Source of the DNA: Choanephora cucurbitarum
Lineage: Eukaryota > Mucoromycota > Mucoromycetes > Mucorales > Choanephoraceae
Direction: 5' to 3'
Length of the DNA: 64,000 nt
Assembly (NCBI GenBank): GCA_025331435.1
Contig: JAIWNI010000023.1
Span: forward strand, 186,001-250,000
How positions within the stretch are numbered: position 1 is the first letter of the stretch; every line of letters begins with the position of its first letter. Both the position numbers and the translations under genes were made by a program. The notes under the pieces were generated by a model. The model was given only the letters and a program-made list of their open reading frames with translations, searched no databases and was not told the DNA's origin. Positions 36,900 through 48,758 of this stretch are shown piece by piece.

Positions 36900-37571
36900 A
36901 TGCTTCGAAAACTCTTCAATTGCTCTTTTACCAAAAAGTCTCCCAAATATGACCAAGATGATCTAGTTGACTATGAACCCATTCCAAATGTCAAGAGACG
37001 GCTATCAAAAGAATCATTAGCAAAGCAGCTAGAAAAGTGCAGAAAGACAATCACTTCATTAAAACAATTTCATCCTTATCCATCAAAAGAAACAAATGTG
37101 TTTCAATATCCATTGGAATATACAGAGAAAGGAAAAATCAAGAAACCTACACTGATTGACCCTTCAACCGGAGCGACATACCAAGCGCCGATCAATATGC
37201 AGGCCATTCGTTCTATCGTTCTATATCAGCACTGTAGTATAGTTGAAACTAAGGAGCTCAATTGGTTTGAAGATGGTCTAAAATGGCTCTCTCAGCAGCA
37301 ATATCAAAGCGGCAACAACTACACATATTATATTGAAGAAGAGAAGCACTATACTGGCTGGGATGAAAAAAAGCAGAGCCAAATTGAGGATTATGAAAGA
37401 GCTTGCGAAGCCTATTTTGGTATACCTTTGAGTAACTGTGAGGACAGTTGGGCAGCAGAGTACCTTGTAATGCAAGCATCGAAAGGAAAGCTATTTAGAC
37501 GTGTAGCTCTCAAATCCTCTGTGAAAAAGATGCCTCTTTCACTCAAGAAATTGTGGTGCTGTGGCGCATAG
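36900..37571 (+). CDS. Unrecognised 223-residue protein
   Basis: An intronless frame with a well-placed TATA box and pyrimidine tract, so it is likely real. The protein is basic at its N-terminus (MLRKLFNCSFTKKSPKYDQD) and has a central region rich in aromatic and charged residues (HCSIVETKELNWFEDGLKWL, YTYYIEEEKHYTGWDEKKQS). It ends in the unusual KKLWCCGA. The last four residues, CCGA, could be a lipid attachment site (Rab-like CC motif or palmitoylation), but this is speculation. No domain is recognised and no family name is offered. Confidence 0.7.
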   Translation: MLRKLFNCSFTKKSPKYDQDDLVDYEPIPNVKRRLSKESLAKQLEKCRKTITSLKQFHPYPSKETNVFQYPLEYTEKGKIKKPTLIDPSTGATYQAPINMQAIRSIVLYQHCSIVETKELNWFEDGLKWLSQQQYQSGNNYTYYIEEEKHYTGWDEKKQSQIEDYERACEAYFGIPLSNCEDSWAAEYLVMQASKGKLFRRVALKSSVKKMPLSLKKLWCCGA

Positions 37572-39550
37572 AGAGCTTTTGGGCTGCTTCTTTTTTTTTT
37601 TGAATTACCAAAGCCACTTTCATTGTACAGTTTTACCAGATTTGTAGTTAACACATCATCTCTCTTTTGGTCAAGTTTTTTATATAAAGCATTTTTGTTT
37701 GTTACTTTGCATAATAGTTTGTTAATGTAAATTGATATTAATTTCCATGTACGAGAAAAATACATACTAGATGGAGACAAGCCCATAAGCTGTGGTTTTT
37801 TTATACTAATATTTACTTGCAGAAAATCCGTACAGTTTTTCACAGAATCAGACTTTCATCTTTATATGCAGAATTTCTCGTTAGATAAAAAAACTGTTTT
37901 CTGTAATTACAACTACAGCAGAATTTACTATACGCAACAAACCTATGTCATTGTTGATCATTGCAATAACAAACAACCATATATTACAATTATAATTGTG
38001 GTGTTTACGAAGGGTCAAATTTATAGAGGCAGTTCAAGCATTGAGGGTACACTTTACATAGATAGAATCAAAAATAGTTTTATGTGATGTCGATTCATTG
38101 GCTTGCGTTTGATATCTGGATGACACCCCATAGGCCTCTATTTCTATTTAGAGACAGGTTCAGCTGATAGGCCAAAAAAATGCGTTTCAAGAAGTACTAG
38201 CTGTCAAGTGCTTGAGCCCTCTATACATATTATTGATAGAAGAGAAAAGCATAATAATCATATATCCGCACAGTCACAAGGAGAAGATGATAAATCTATT
38301 CATCATAGCTATTTGCTTTTCCTTCTTTATTGAGACATACCTAAGCTTCTGATTTAGTTACAAACGTTTGATTTGACGATTAAATTGTTGAAACGTTTGT
38401 CTTCAGGACAACTTTGCAAGCTCTGTTAGAGATATGGTAAGGTTCTGTAGATAAATAAAAAGGCAGACAGCACTACCTACTACACAATCACGAATTTTTA
38501 TCTTGGAGTTCCATGAGATCGTATTGTTCTTGATCTGACTTCTTTTGACATTTTGTTGTTAGCACAGGTTTTTCTCTGATGTTTGATTATGTTATAAATC
38601 ATACTTACATCCCCAAACATAAGGCTGTATTTCGTATTTAGCGTAGGCTTTACTTGGCATATCCTGCTGGTCTTCTATTACAAAGCAATCACCTAAACAT
38701 CTGTATTCAACTTTCCATATGATACTCACAAAGCATGAATTAGTTCTTCTCATCCATAATGATTTACTACAACAGCTCTTTGATTTGTTAGCTCATAAAT
38801 CTGAAATAACTTCTTCTAGGTTAGTAAACAACGTTGTTACGCACAGGAATTTTCCTAGTACTCAATTATTTTCTGACTTCTTTTCGCTGCTTTGAATCCA
38901 ACTCTGTATTTCCTAATTGGCATTCCACTCATTTGACAGCTCCTCTTGATCTTTTATTACACAACAAATTATTAGAATCCTTCTCTAACTTTCCATTCAT
39001 AATGATTAGAACTTTTGAACATGTATTAATAATCCATTACATGATGACTCATTAACTTGACTGTTTAAATTATTAGTTTGCAAGTCCAACATGACTTCTT
39101 TTAGAATAGTATATAAACTCTTTAACATTTCTTATTAATAAACTTAACTTATATCTATCTTATTTACTTTACACTTGGTTGTAGTTTGACATATATTCAC
39201 TACCTAAATCCACTTATTTGATTAGTTTCCTTGATACTTATTACAGATCATTGTGTTCTCTTATTACATCTCTTCTTTATATTTCTTTACTCTTTTATCT
39301 TACTTTACTTTACGGTTCGTTACCTAAACAACGTGGTGCTCATTACATATAACCTTGCTGCCTGACTGCTCCGTTATATCTCTTTGATTCTCTTTTACAA
39401 GTTACAGCAAAAACTATCCTTTGTCCTGTAACAACGTCTTTATTCTATCTCATGCTTGTTTTGAGTTGTTTTAATTGTATATTAATAAAGGCGATAAAAA
39501 AGAGGCTACATGCACTGCAATCGAAAATAAATTAAAAAGATGTAATCAAA
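37572..39550. other. Spacer with decayed repeats
   Basis: AT-rich. Two diverged direct repeats with ~278-bp period are visible (starting near 38555 and 38833). Both contain GTTGTTA-GCACAGG, then a CTGTATTTC block, then a TCT/TTATTAC block. No gene was found; minus-strand frames at 37412-37843 overlap the 36900 gene. Confidence 0.45.
39534..39538 (-). terminator. Pol III T-run after tRNA-Thr
   Basis: Five consecutive T on the minus strand about 13 bp after the 3' end of the tRNA gene, the usual Pol III stop signal. Confidence 0.6.
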
Positions 39551-39622
39551 TGCCCCCACGCTGGATTGAACAACGGACCTTTAGTTTACAAGACTAACGC
39601 TCTACCACTGAGCTATAAGGGC
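39551..39622 (-). tRNA. tRNA-Thr (anticodon TGT)
   Basis: Reads on the minus strand from 39622. The acceptor stem is GCCCTTA pairing with TGGGGGC, including two G-T pairs. The D arm is GCTCAGTGGTAGAGC and the anticodon loop is CTTGTAA within a 5-bp stem. The T arm is CGTTG-TTCAATC-CAGCG, and an A discriminator base follows. Position 34-36 is TGT, reading ACA (Thr). No intron. The A and B boxes are recognisable within the gene. A run of T (39534-39538 on the minus strand) acts as the Pol III terminator. Confidence 0.93.
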
Positions 39623-40394
39623 ATTTTTGCTCAAAAATTTGTATGTTTGTGTTGACCGTAAGCCTATTTTTTTTTTGAAATCACGTGATCAAGAAGTGCT
39701 TTAAAGCTTTGGTGTTGTATATTTAATTCTTAAAGAGGTGTACCCAAAAAGGAAAGTTTTAAAAATATCTATTTTAAACGAACGAATGAAGATATTCTTC
39801 ATTTCTTTGAATTGATTCAATGCTTATACCTTTCTTATCATTTCTACTCTAGTGTTGTATTCATACATTGCGGATCTTATATTTATCCACCTATGACTTA
39901 ACAATCACTTCTATTTCGACTTTAGCTTGTTCTTTTGACAATTATTCGGATAATTCTTACTCAAGGTCAGTACTGACATCTCACCTATGATTTACCAGTT
40001 ACTTGGTCTTCAACGCTTGTTGAGACTAAATGTGCTCAGATCACCACATTTCTCTTGAAGGTTGGTGAAGAACTTTTGCTTTTCTTCGTGTCTCAGTTTC
40101 ATTTCCATTCGAAGTGGTAAATCTTGCATTAATGCTTTATTTTCAGAAATATGTTTCACTACTTCATTCGGCTCGATACTTTCACTTTTTCATAACTTTT
40201 AGTCTTTCAGGTAACTAAAAATCACGCGGCCAGACTCAAAACAGTCAATAAGAACGCTAACACACTCAAGAAGTATATTAACAGTAACCCAAGACATCTT
40301 CAGGAAAGAATAAACACTTGTCAACAAAGTCTCAACCTTCAGGCAATTATAGAACAACATCTCAAAGTCATTTAGAAGCTTTGGTTTTCGACAT
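39623..40394. other. Spacer between tRNA and LINE remnant
   Basis: AT-rich with no gene. The part from about 40195 on probably belongs to the 5' region or a decayed ORF1 of the adjoining LINE, because lysine/serine/glutamine-rich open stretches run into it. Confidence 0.4.
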
Positions 40395-42905
40395 GACATC
40401 TCATTCGCAATTCAGTGCACCTACCTCCTCCTCTCAGTTGGCTTTCCATTCTGACTCTATGGGTGATTGCAACATGGTTTCCGAAATGGAACTATAATGA
40501 ATCCATCCAACAAGCCCCACATTCCTTTTATATCAGTATCTCTAACGCCAATGGCCTTAGTTAATCTACTGTCCTTGACGTTCTCTCTCATTCCGCTCGT
40601 TCCGATTTCCTCTTCATTACATAAACCTGGCTCAAAGCCGGCTATCTTCCTGTCAATTGGTCTCAGTACCATTTGTATGGATCAAAGGTAGTCGGTGCCA
40701 ATAATCGTGGCCAAGGTGGTATTTCCGCTCTCATTTCCCCTCATTGTCCCCATACTAGCTCTCAACTTCCCTCCCTCAATGCATATACTCTATCCATGAA
40801 AATTGGTGCAGTCAATGTGCATTGTGTCTACTTTCCACCCAGTATCTCTGACGATCTGGTGATATCCTCTCTCAAACAAATCCCACTTGATTCTGATACC
40901 ATCATTTGTGGTGATTCCAACTAAAGAATGGGCACTCTCGCTGGTGACTCTAGAACCAATCCTCGTGGTGTTCGTTTGCAGTCCTTCTGTGAACAACGCA
41001 CTCTCGCGGTATTGAATTCTACTCTGGCACATGGTATTGCTACGTTCAGTGCTTTTCAACAGGAAGCTAAACATAGTAGTATCATCGATCTGTTTCTGAC
41101 GAATATTTCCTCGTGGAATATGGCTCATCTCAACCTCAACATTGAAACGGATCTGTCACTTGGGTCGGATCATAGGCTTATGACTCTGTCGTTTGACTAT
41201 GCTCCACCTTTGGGATCTGGGGGTAACTCTGACGACACTCTTGCTCCTAGAAGACTATGAAACCTCTCACGTCTTAGTGAGTTGGAACCACTAGCTCCTT
41301 TTCGTAGTAAGTTTGCTTCCTTGGTCTCTGGTTACTGATCCTTCACTGACTCGTCCTGATATTGATGCATCAAATGCCACTCTTAATAAGTGCTTCTATG
41401 TAGCCTTGGATGGTTCGATAGGTGCGAAGGTATCTGGTCCTGGTCGATGGTGGAAAAAATACTGGACTGAAGAAATCGAAACTGCTGTAAGAAAGCGCGA
41501 TCAGTGCTTTAGTCGCTGGCGTCATGCTGTTGGTGTTGACAAAGCCTTTTGGTGGACTCAACACAAAGATGCTCATCGTGAATTTCGTCGCCTTGTCTCT
41601 GCTGCAAAACTTCTCTCCTGGAAGAACTTTTGTGATTCTTTGGAAAAAGACTTTAAAAAAGCAATTTCTACTCTTGCGCGTATTAAACGTCGTCGTGACT
41701 GCTCCTCGTCCTTTAGTTATGCTGATGGTCTTCAAGCAGCCACTTCTGTTATGGCCGATCATCTAGCCTCTGTCTACAGTGGCTCTCTACTATCCTCTGA
41801 TTCTCGTCCACCACCCGTTCCCAGTTTCAGTAGTTTAGCTCCGTTTACGTTGTCTGACTCTAATAAGGATGTATTTGCTGCTGATGCTATAATGGATCAC
41901 ATTAAGCGCTTGCCTACGCGGAAGGCTCCTGGTAGTGATCACCTGAAACCAGAAATGCTGAAGGCCGTCTCCGGTGTCCTCTCTTCTTTCTTTCAGCTTT
42001 GTTGCCAATGAGGTTATACTCCTTTGCTCTGGCGCACTGCTAGTGTCTTCCCAATACACAAGAAGAACGATCCTGCTGACCCAGCGAATTATCGACCTAT
42101 TTCGTTGGCTTCTGTTATGCGTAAGCTCTTTGAGTCTACCATTTCCGGTTGTCTCGAAGACCACTCGCCTCAACTTGACGTCGCCCAAGGTGGCTTCCGT
42201 GCTCAACGTAGTCCTCTGGATCAAGCCCTCTGCTTGCATGACTTGATGCATGACTACTTTCTCTCTCACAAGCACCGTCCTGTTGTTGCGTTCCTCGACA
42301 TCAAGGCTGCATATGATACTGTCGACAGACGTGTCATCTGGAATACTCTCTCTTCTACTACCTGGACTCGCCCGTTTCTTGCTATTCTTATCAATTTATT
42401 TGATGAGGTACAAGTCTCGGTGCTGATTGCTAACAATACCTCTGTTCCCTTTGCGCCTGCTACTGGTGTCCTTCAAGGATCTGTGCTCTCACCTCTCCTG
42501 TACTCTGTGTACATCAACTCGCTGCCTGCTTTTTTTTCGTTCTGTCGCTTCGTTCGATACTACTTCGGTATATCTTCATGGCACAGATGAACCTCTGGCT
42601 ATCAATTGTCTGCTTTTTGCGGATGATGTAGTTATCTTAAATTCGCGATCGCAAGTACAGCGTATGCCGGATCTTGCCGGTGATCGCTCCTTCTCTCTCG
42701 GGTATCGATGAAGTCCTTCTAAGCGTGCTGTTCTCAACGCAGCTGACGATGGCCCATGTCTGACCCTTTACAATCAACCTCTTCCACTTATGGATGAATT
42801 CATCTATATTGGTGTTCCTTTCCGCTCCTCTGGTAATTGCAGTGCGAGCATTTTGTTTCATCGATCTGCCTAGACTCGGAAAGCGAATGAATATCTCATA
42901 GAGTA
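40395..42905 (+). mobile_element. Decayed non-LTR retrotransposon (LINE) with endonuclease and reverse transcriptase
   Basis: The reading frame is broken by several stops and shifts. An apurinic-endonuclease-like domain is seen at ~40510-41260: a SKSTVLDVLSHSARSDF-like start, GANNRGQGGISALIS, IICGDSN with an in-frame TAA immediately after (40922), and GSDHRLMTLSF. A linker region (41313-42011) leads to the reverse transcriptase: KAPGSDHLKPEML, NDPADPANYRPISLASVMRK, GGFRAQRSPLDQAL, VVAFLDIKAAYDTVDRRVIW and GVLQGSVLSPLLYSVYIN. The catalytic LLFADDVVIL is at ~42608-42640, then the sequence degenerates and stops near 42905. The whole C-terminal part is missing. The order EN then RT identifies a LINE of the APE-endonuclease class. 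It is inactive. Confidence 0.92.
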
Positions 42906-44112
42906 ACACATTTGATTGTTTGATATAACAATCAAGTCTTCACTGCTGGTTTGGCAGGAGATTTAGTATTACTCCTGAAATCAAGATGTCATGTGTTTTA
43001 TCTGGAAGTGATGTTACCTAAGGTCTTATCTGAACTAAGAGGAACACTGAAGTTGTTTTATTTGTATAACAAAGCAAGAGTCATAAAGATGGCCTGCTAT
43101 AAATAATTGATTAGAGAAAGATAATACAAGATGTGACTGAAGATCAGACATTGTGCATCATGGACCAAGTCTTTTCTCATCACCAAATCAAAGGATATAA
43201 ATCGAAGCATGCTTTGTTTATTTGAAGAAGGAGGAATTAAGAAATCTCTGATCGTTTATATAACAAACTTATTCGAGTACTAGTTGTACTTTGATTGCTT
43301 CTGATAAACACTTACCCATACAATACCAATCAGTACAACAAACCTACTAGAGGATATCCATTGTTTGTCTTGGATCGTAAAACAAACGAATGGCTTTTTG
43401 CAAGAATCATCATTACATATGAATGTTTATTAAGCAGAATAAAAAATGATGCAAATTATGCATTCATAAAGTATTACAACGCAGCTGTCTTATATTCCAA
43501 GCTGCAGCCATAGCTGTATAAAACTTTTATGCTGTTATTAGAAAACAACGGCAGGAGCTCTATTGTAGTTAGTTTGTCATGGATATGAATGGAATTAAAT
43601 ATTGCTTAAGCAAATTTTAGCCGTGCCAAATATAGCACATGCACAAAACGATACAGAAACCGACAAATAAAGCTGCAAAAAGGATAGAATCAAAGGCAGC
43701 AAATACCATGATCAAGACATATTTAATGTTGTTTTCTGATAGCTTAAGTGAGGATTCATTCAATTGCTTGTATCTGCAAATGCTAAATACCTGCAATGCT
43801 GAGGTTAAACAGCTGAAGCTATAAATAATCCACAGAAGTAGAGCTTACTTGGTTCTACTGTAAAGCGAATACTGATTTGTAGAAAGACCCTTTTTATACA
43901 AGATGAAGATATGGTTGGAAACAAAACCAACCAATAAACGAAATTTAGAAGACCAAGACATTTGAGCAAAATGTAAACTTTCTAATTGTCTCGTAAATCA
44001 AGTTGATTAATATGATCTATTATATTGGCTTTTTTTTGTGAATGAACACTTCTAGAAAATCAGCCGTTGCTATATTTTCCTTTTCTTTTTATTTTTTTAT
44101 TCTTTGGTTCAA
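42906..44112. other. Spacer, no supported gene
   Basis: Follows the LINE remnant and may contain its distal debris. Small plus-strand frames (43295-43513, 43639-43824) have no recognisable motifs. The last ~90 bp form a T-rich leader of the next gene. Confidence 0.5.
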
Positions 44113-44850
44113 ATGACATCTTCAAGCATGTCCAACCGCATGCTATTACTCGTTGGTTTACCGGGATCTGGTAAATCTACTCTGTCAAACAAGATCATTG
44201 AATGTTTGCCAGTAAGTAACTTTTTAATGTCTCTCATGTCAAACTAAGAAATAAATAGGAATGGCGCAGAGTAAATCAAGACGACATGAAGTCAAGAAAA
44301 GCTTGCGAGAAATATACTAGAGAATTTCTCAACAAAAGGTACAGCGTGATTGTAGATCGCTGTAACTTTGACCGCGATCAACGAAAAACTTGGGTTGATA
44401 TAGCTCAAGAGTATAAATTACCTATTGATTGCATTGTTATGACAGCCGACAAACAGGTAAAAACGCGATGTGTTTGGTATTGAGACTGCTCAAGAGTATG
44501 CTTATCGCGTTATCCATTAGGAATGCAGGAATCGCATCGAGGTGAGAACAGAACATCCAACAGGTGTTGTTGGTAGGGAAGGCGTTTCAGTGCTCAACCG
44601 GTTTGTGAGAAATTATCACCCTCCAACGCCCGAAAGCGGCGAAGGCTTCTCACGTATTCTCTATCTTGATCCAAGTCCCAACCCAGTATGTACAGAGGAA
44701 CGGGTTAGCGAGGTGTTTGAGTTGTTGTCAGCATGTCCTGTTCTAGGGGAGGAACGAGTTGCCCATAAGTTGCCAAAATACAAGGAAGTTGTTGATAGTG
44801 AAGGCTGGACTACCATCACTCGTTCTGATCCTGAAGCCAACAAAGAGTGA
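44113..44850 (+). CDS. Polynucleotide-kinase-like P-loop protein
   Basis: 208 residues from exons 44113-44211, 44259-44456 and 44521-44850. The first exon ends in the Walker A motif LLLVGLPGSGKST. The second has VNQDDMKSRKACEKY and VIVDRCNFDRDQRKTWVDIA, both typical of the AAA_33/PNK-type kinase fold. The third has the lid-like RTEHPTGVVGREGVSVLNRF and EGFSRILYLDPSPNP. Closest in pattern to the kinase half found at the N-terminus of plant aprataxin-like proteins and to stand-alone fungal relatives. A 5'-OH nucleic-acid kinase role is plausible; the substrate is unknown. Phosphatase and HIT domains are absent. The start is the first ATG after a pyrimidine tract; a second Met is five codons on. 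Confidence 0.75.
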
Positions 44851-46426
44851 CTGAAAATAAAGTAACATAATGGCTTGATGCAAAGAGAAATTATCAAAAC
44901 ATACAAAGGCTGATTTTGGTTTTGTATGTGTGCATAAGTTTTGTATTTCTTGAACGAATGGAACCTGAAAAAGGGTAAAAAAAAAAGGTTTCTAATAGAT
45001 AGGTTGTCAGAACATATTAATTTTATTGTACTTGCGGTGACACTGAACAGCTTTATGCTATCCAAAGTAAGATAAATATGTTGCGCATTGGCTTAAGTAG
45101 GTATGTCTATTTCTGTTGAAAGGAACTGCAAGTAATTTGAAAAAGGGTTGCGTTAAAGATGTCAAGGTTGTAGATTTCATGGAGTTTATTTACAATCAAT
45201 TTAATGGTGTTTTGTCTGCCTTTCTTGTTGTCCTTTTCAGCCATGCCTTTCACTGCTAAAATATGTTTTGAAGAAAGTGTCTTGAAAAGGAGATAAACGT
45301 TAAAGAGGCCTCTTCCAGCTAAATTTCAATCAAGTAAAAATACAACTTTGAGAATGTATAGCGATGAAGTGAGACGCATATGGGAAGGAATAACATTCAT
45401 ATAAATCCGCCAGCATGAAATTTAGAATAGTAATAATTTCTTGAATACATCTCTATACATGCATGTCACATCACAAACAATATCAAAATAAGAACCATAC
45501 AAGCCAGTTTTTCTTCTATTGCATCTGGCATTGTAATCGATGTAGTTTTCTAGACTAGGTACTATTTAAGTTAGAAATGTGATGTCTGACAATAAGAAGA
45601 GAAAGCGCATATCAACCAGACTCATGAATGAATCCATACTGAAAGCCTCAATGTTCTTAGCCCAACGATCAACATAAGGCGACAGACGCAAATATTTATG
45701 CATTGCTGGATTTGTAGTAGAATACAAGCCGAATATGCATTCTTGTCTTCATAATTGTATACAGATTCATTCCATATAGATTGGTTTTCAACAATAATAA
45801 TGTGTCATTATCTCAAGGTAGATTTTACTTTATAATAGAAATCCAGCTATTAAGGTATTCAATGGCTTTGTATCTAATAGCAAAAAAACCTATCGATATT
45901 AATATGCGCCGTGGGTAGCGCGACAAAAAAAATAAAAGTTTTGCAAAAATAAAGTACTAGTGGCAGTAAGACCGCATTAAGAGTGAGCATCGGTTTTCAA
46001 TCCGTATTTTTCTACATATTTTGTTGTCCTAAATTGACATGGTAAAGCATAACTAATCGAACTTTTGGATGAGAAAAAAAAGCTTAATTCTTGTTATGAC
46101 GGTATGTAGCGCTAAGAAGCATAGCAGATGTATATTCAATGTGAATTTAAGCATTTGATGCTTAAATGTGCCTAGGGTTAATTTGAGCTTGTCAAACTCG
46201 AACCCCGATTAAACATGATCGGAATTTGATAAGAGCCAGACCATCCATAAGTAGGTCTAATCAGACGGTGCAGTCAAGCGAGCCCTATTGTTTTTTATGT
46301 TAAGCAGGCGTCATCTTTTTTCCTAACTTGAGCGACACTTCAATTTTTGTGTGTGACAATATTTCGAAAAAAAATGTAACATATTTTTTCTATTTCTTTC
46401 TCTTTCCTTTCTCTCTTCTAGCAACA
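44851..46426. other. Spacer, no supported gene
   Basis: AT-rich, only short frames. Around 46150-46290 several small perfect hairpins occur (for example AGACC...GGTCT and CCGAT...ATCGG), but no tRNA or known RNA could be folded from them. A strong pyrimidine tract at 46384-46420 precedes the next start. Confidence 0.5.
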
Positions 46427-48466
46427 ATGGGTGAAAAGTCTAAAGGTCTTCCATTTAACGTGAAGCTTGATACAAGAAATGGAATCTTATCCAGAATTGG
46501 AAGCCAGCTTTCTGCTAAATCAGCACCTTCAACACCTACTCCTATGTCAACAAATGTACATAATGACGGCCCTTTTGAACAATTAGGCGCAGCTGAAGAG
46601 AAACTCTACCAGGATCTTCGGGATGTGCGACAAGCATTAGATTATTTCTTGAATTCTGACATTGCTGAAGCAGAGGCTATCTTAAAACCACCTTATAAGG
46701 ACTCAATGTATCATGCTCTAGGGCATTCATTCATGCTGTTCCTAAAGTCAACAATGACATTTCAGGAAGTCGATATTGCTACAACACTCGAAGCTCTGAA
46801 GCATACAATTGAATTAGCAGGTCATCAACGAAAAAAAGATAGCAGTTGGTTAAACAGTATGACAAACTGGATAAAGGGTATTCATTTAAACGACATTAAG
46901 TCAATGTCAGTACCGGAAAGACATGCTGTAAGCTCAATTGCGTTGCTTGTTTTTAGCTAGGTTGACTTTTTTTTTGTTTACAGGAGTTAGTTTATGCCGA
47001 AGCTTATTTACTGAAAGCCCTACTCAGCATTATACACGATGAGAGTGTCATGTCTTTTCTTCGAGAGGGGCTCAATATACGTAGTAGCTATAACACCTAC
47101 ATGTTGCTTGAGAAATATGTCAGATATGCCCACGAAAATAACATCCAATTGGATCCTCATTTTACTTCCGGCATGTCCTTGGGTGTAGGCTGTTTCGGCT
47201 TAATTCTCTCCATGCTCCCGATATCTGTGCTCAAAGTAGCGGAGTTTATCGGCTTTACATCTGATCGAGCTCATGGCCTTCGCACACTTGAGTCAGCAAG
47301 TGACAGCACAATAAAGGATGGTAGTGCTGGCTTACGTGGACCTTTATGTGATATGGTGCTGATTTCTTATCATATTGTCATTTCAAAAATGATTCCTTTG
47401 TCAAACGTGAACGAAGAGCTTGCTCAAGTTATCTTGGAAAACAACTTGCAGAAGTATCCCAAGGGTGTGTTCTTTTTGTATCTTAATGGTCGATTTATGG
47501 CTAGTAGACATCTCTTAGAGATGGCAGAAAAGCAATATCTATTAGCTATCGATACACAAAAGGACTGGAGACAGCTACAGCATATGTGTTTCTGGGAACT
47601 TGGACAAATTTACATGATACATCAGCAATGGCAAAAGGCATATGATGTTTATAGTTTGTTACAAAAAGAAAGCACATGGTCGAAATCTACATACCTGTAC
47701 CTCAAGGCAGTTTCACTCTATATGAATACAAAGGAAAACCCACACTCCATGGATGAAGTAGTTGAGCTAATGGAAAGGGCAGCAAAAGACAAATTGAGAA
47801 TAGCTGGTAAATCAATTCCAATGGAGGTAAAAGAAAAAGAAAAGAACAATCTATATGTTTATTTATGGAGACTATACTAATTCTCTCTAGAAATTTGTGG
47901 CAAGAAAAGCAAGGAAGTTTAGGCTACAGAACAATCGCCTCTTTTTACCGGATCTTGAGATACTGAATGCATTTTCAGTTCTTGGATTTACCCCATTAAA
48001 CATCCTAGAACTCAAATTAAGTCAAATCGACCTCGAGTTAGATCAGCTAGAGAAAGGAAGCAAGTACTATTGCGACGATCTGTGCTTAGCTCATCTTTTG
48101 AAGGCAACCATCGCTAGAATGGTGTATGAGCAAACCGATGATGCACAAGTTATGGAGTCCATGAAGTCCATCAACCAAAAATCCATCGATATCGTATCAG
48201 AAAAGGCAAACGGAATATTGCTAGATCATTATGTTTATTATTTCAGTCGCTATGAAAAAGCACAGATGTTGATTCTCCAGAATGATTATATGGCAGCCGA
48301 AATAGAAGTACAAGGAATCCTGAAGGCACAAGACAAGGGTCAATACAATGTTGGCTCAGGACCACATGCTAAAAACAAGTACAGTCTTGCGAATGCATTA
48401 GCATTCAAATGCCACAACTGTCTGACTAAAATCAAATCTGAAGCAAACCAGAAAGAAGTCGTGTAA
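46427..48466 (+). CDS. Iml2/TTC39-family protein
   Basis: 639 residues from exons 46427-46927, 46984-47826 and 47891-48466. It begins MGEKSKGLPFNVKLDTRNGI. The core matches the Iml2 (inclusion body clearance)/TTC39 family: EAEAILKPPYKDSMYHALGH, ELVYAEAYLLKALLSIIHDE, GVGCFGLILSMLPISVLKVA, EFIGFTSDRAHGLRTLE and GPLCDMVLISYHIVIS. TPR-like helices follow in the C-terminal half (FMASRHLLEMAEKQYLLAID, LGQIYMIHQQWQKAYDVY). In yeast Iml2 acts with lipid droplets in clearing protein inclusions (family knowledge). Both introns restore frame exactly. The start is preceded by a CT tract ending in an AG, so a 5' UTR intron acceptor is possible there. It is convergent with the AcuK-like gene (293 bp between stops). 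Confidence 0.92.
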
Positions 48467-48758
48467 GGAAGTCCGCAATGCTATTTCTTTTAACCCAACC
48501 AGTAAAATTGTATGTTTTATGAAGTGAACATTTTTCCGTCAATAAGCTAAGCTCTATGGATACAAATGAATAGATTGCTTCATATTGTTAATATAGAACA
48601 CATCAGAGAGAAGCTATCAAGCTTTTAAAGATGAAATCTAATAATAATAATGAAAAAGGAAAAGGCTTTAGAATGGGCATATAGAAAATGTGGCATCGTA
48701 TTATGTATGGATATAAGAAAGTCTGTACAAGGAGAGTAAGGTGATTGTTTAGAGATGT

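Noticed and set aside
46140..46290. Possible tRNA because of a TCGAACCCC motif
   Set aside because: The reverse complement resembles a T-loop, but no T stem, acceptor stem or D arm can be paired around it.
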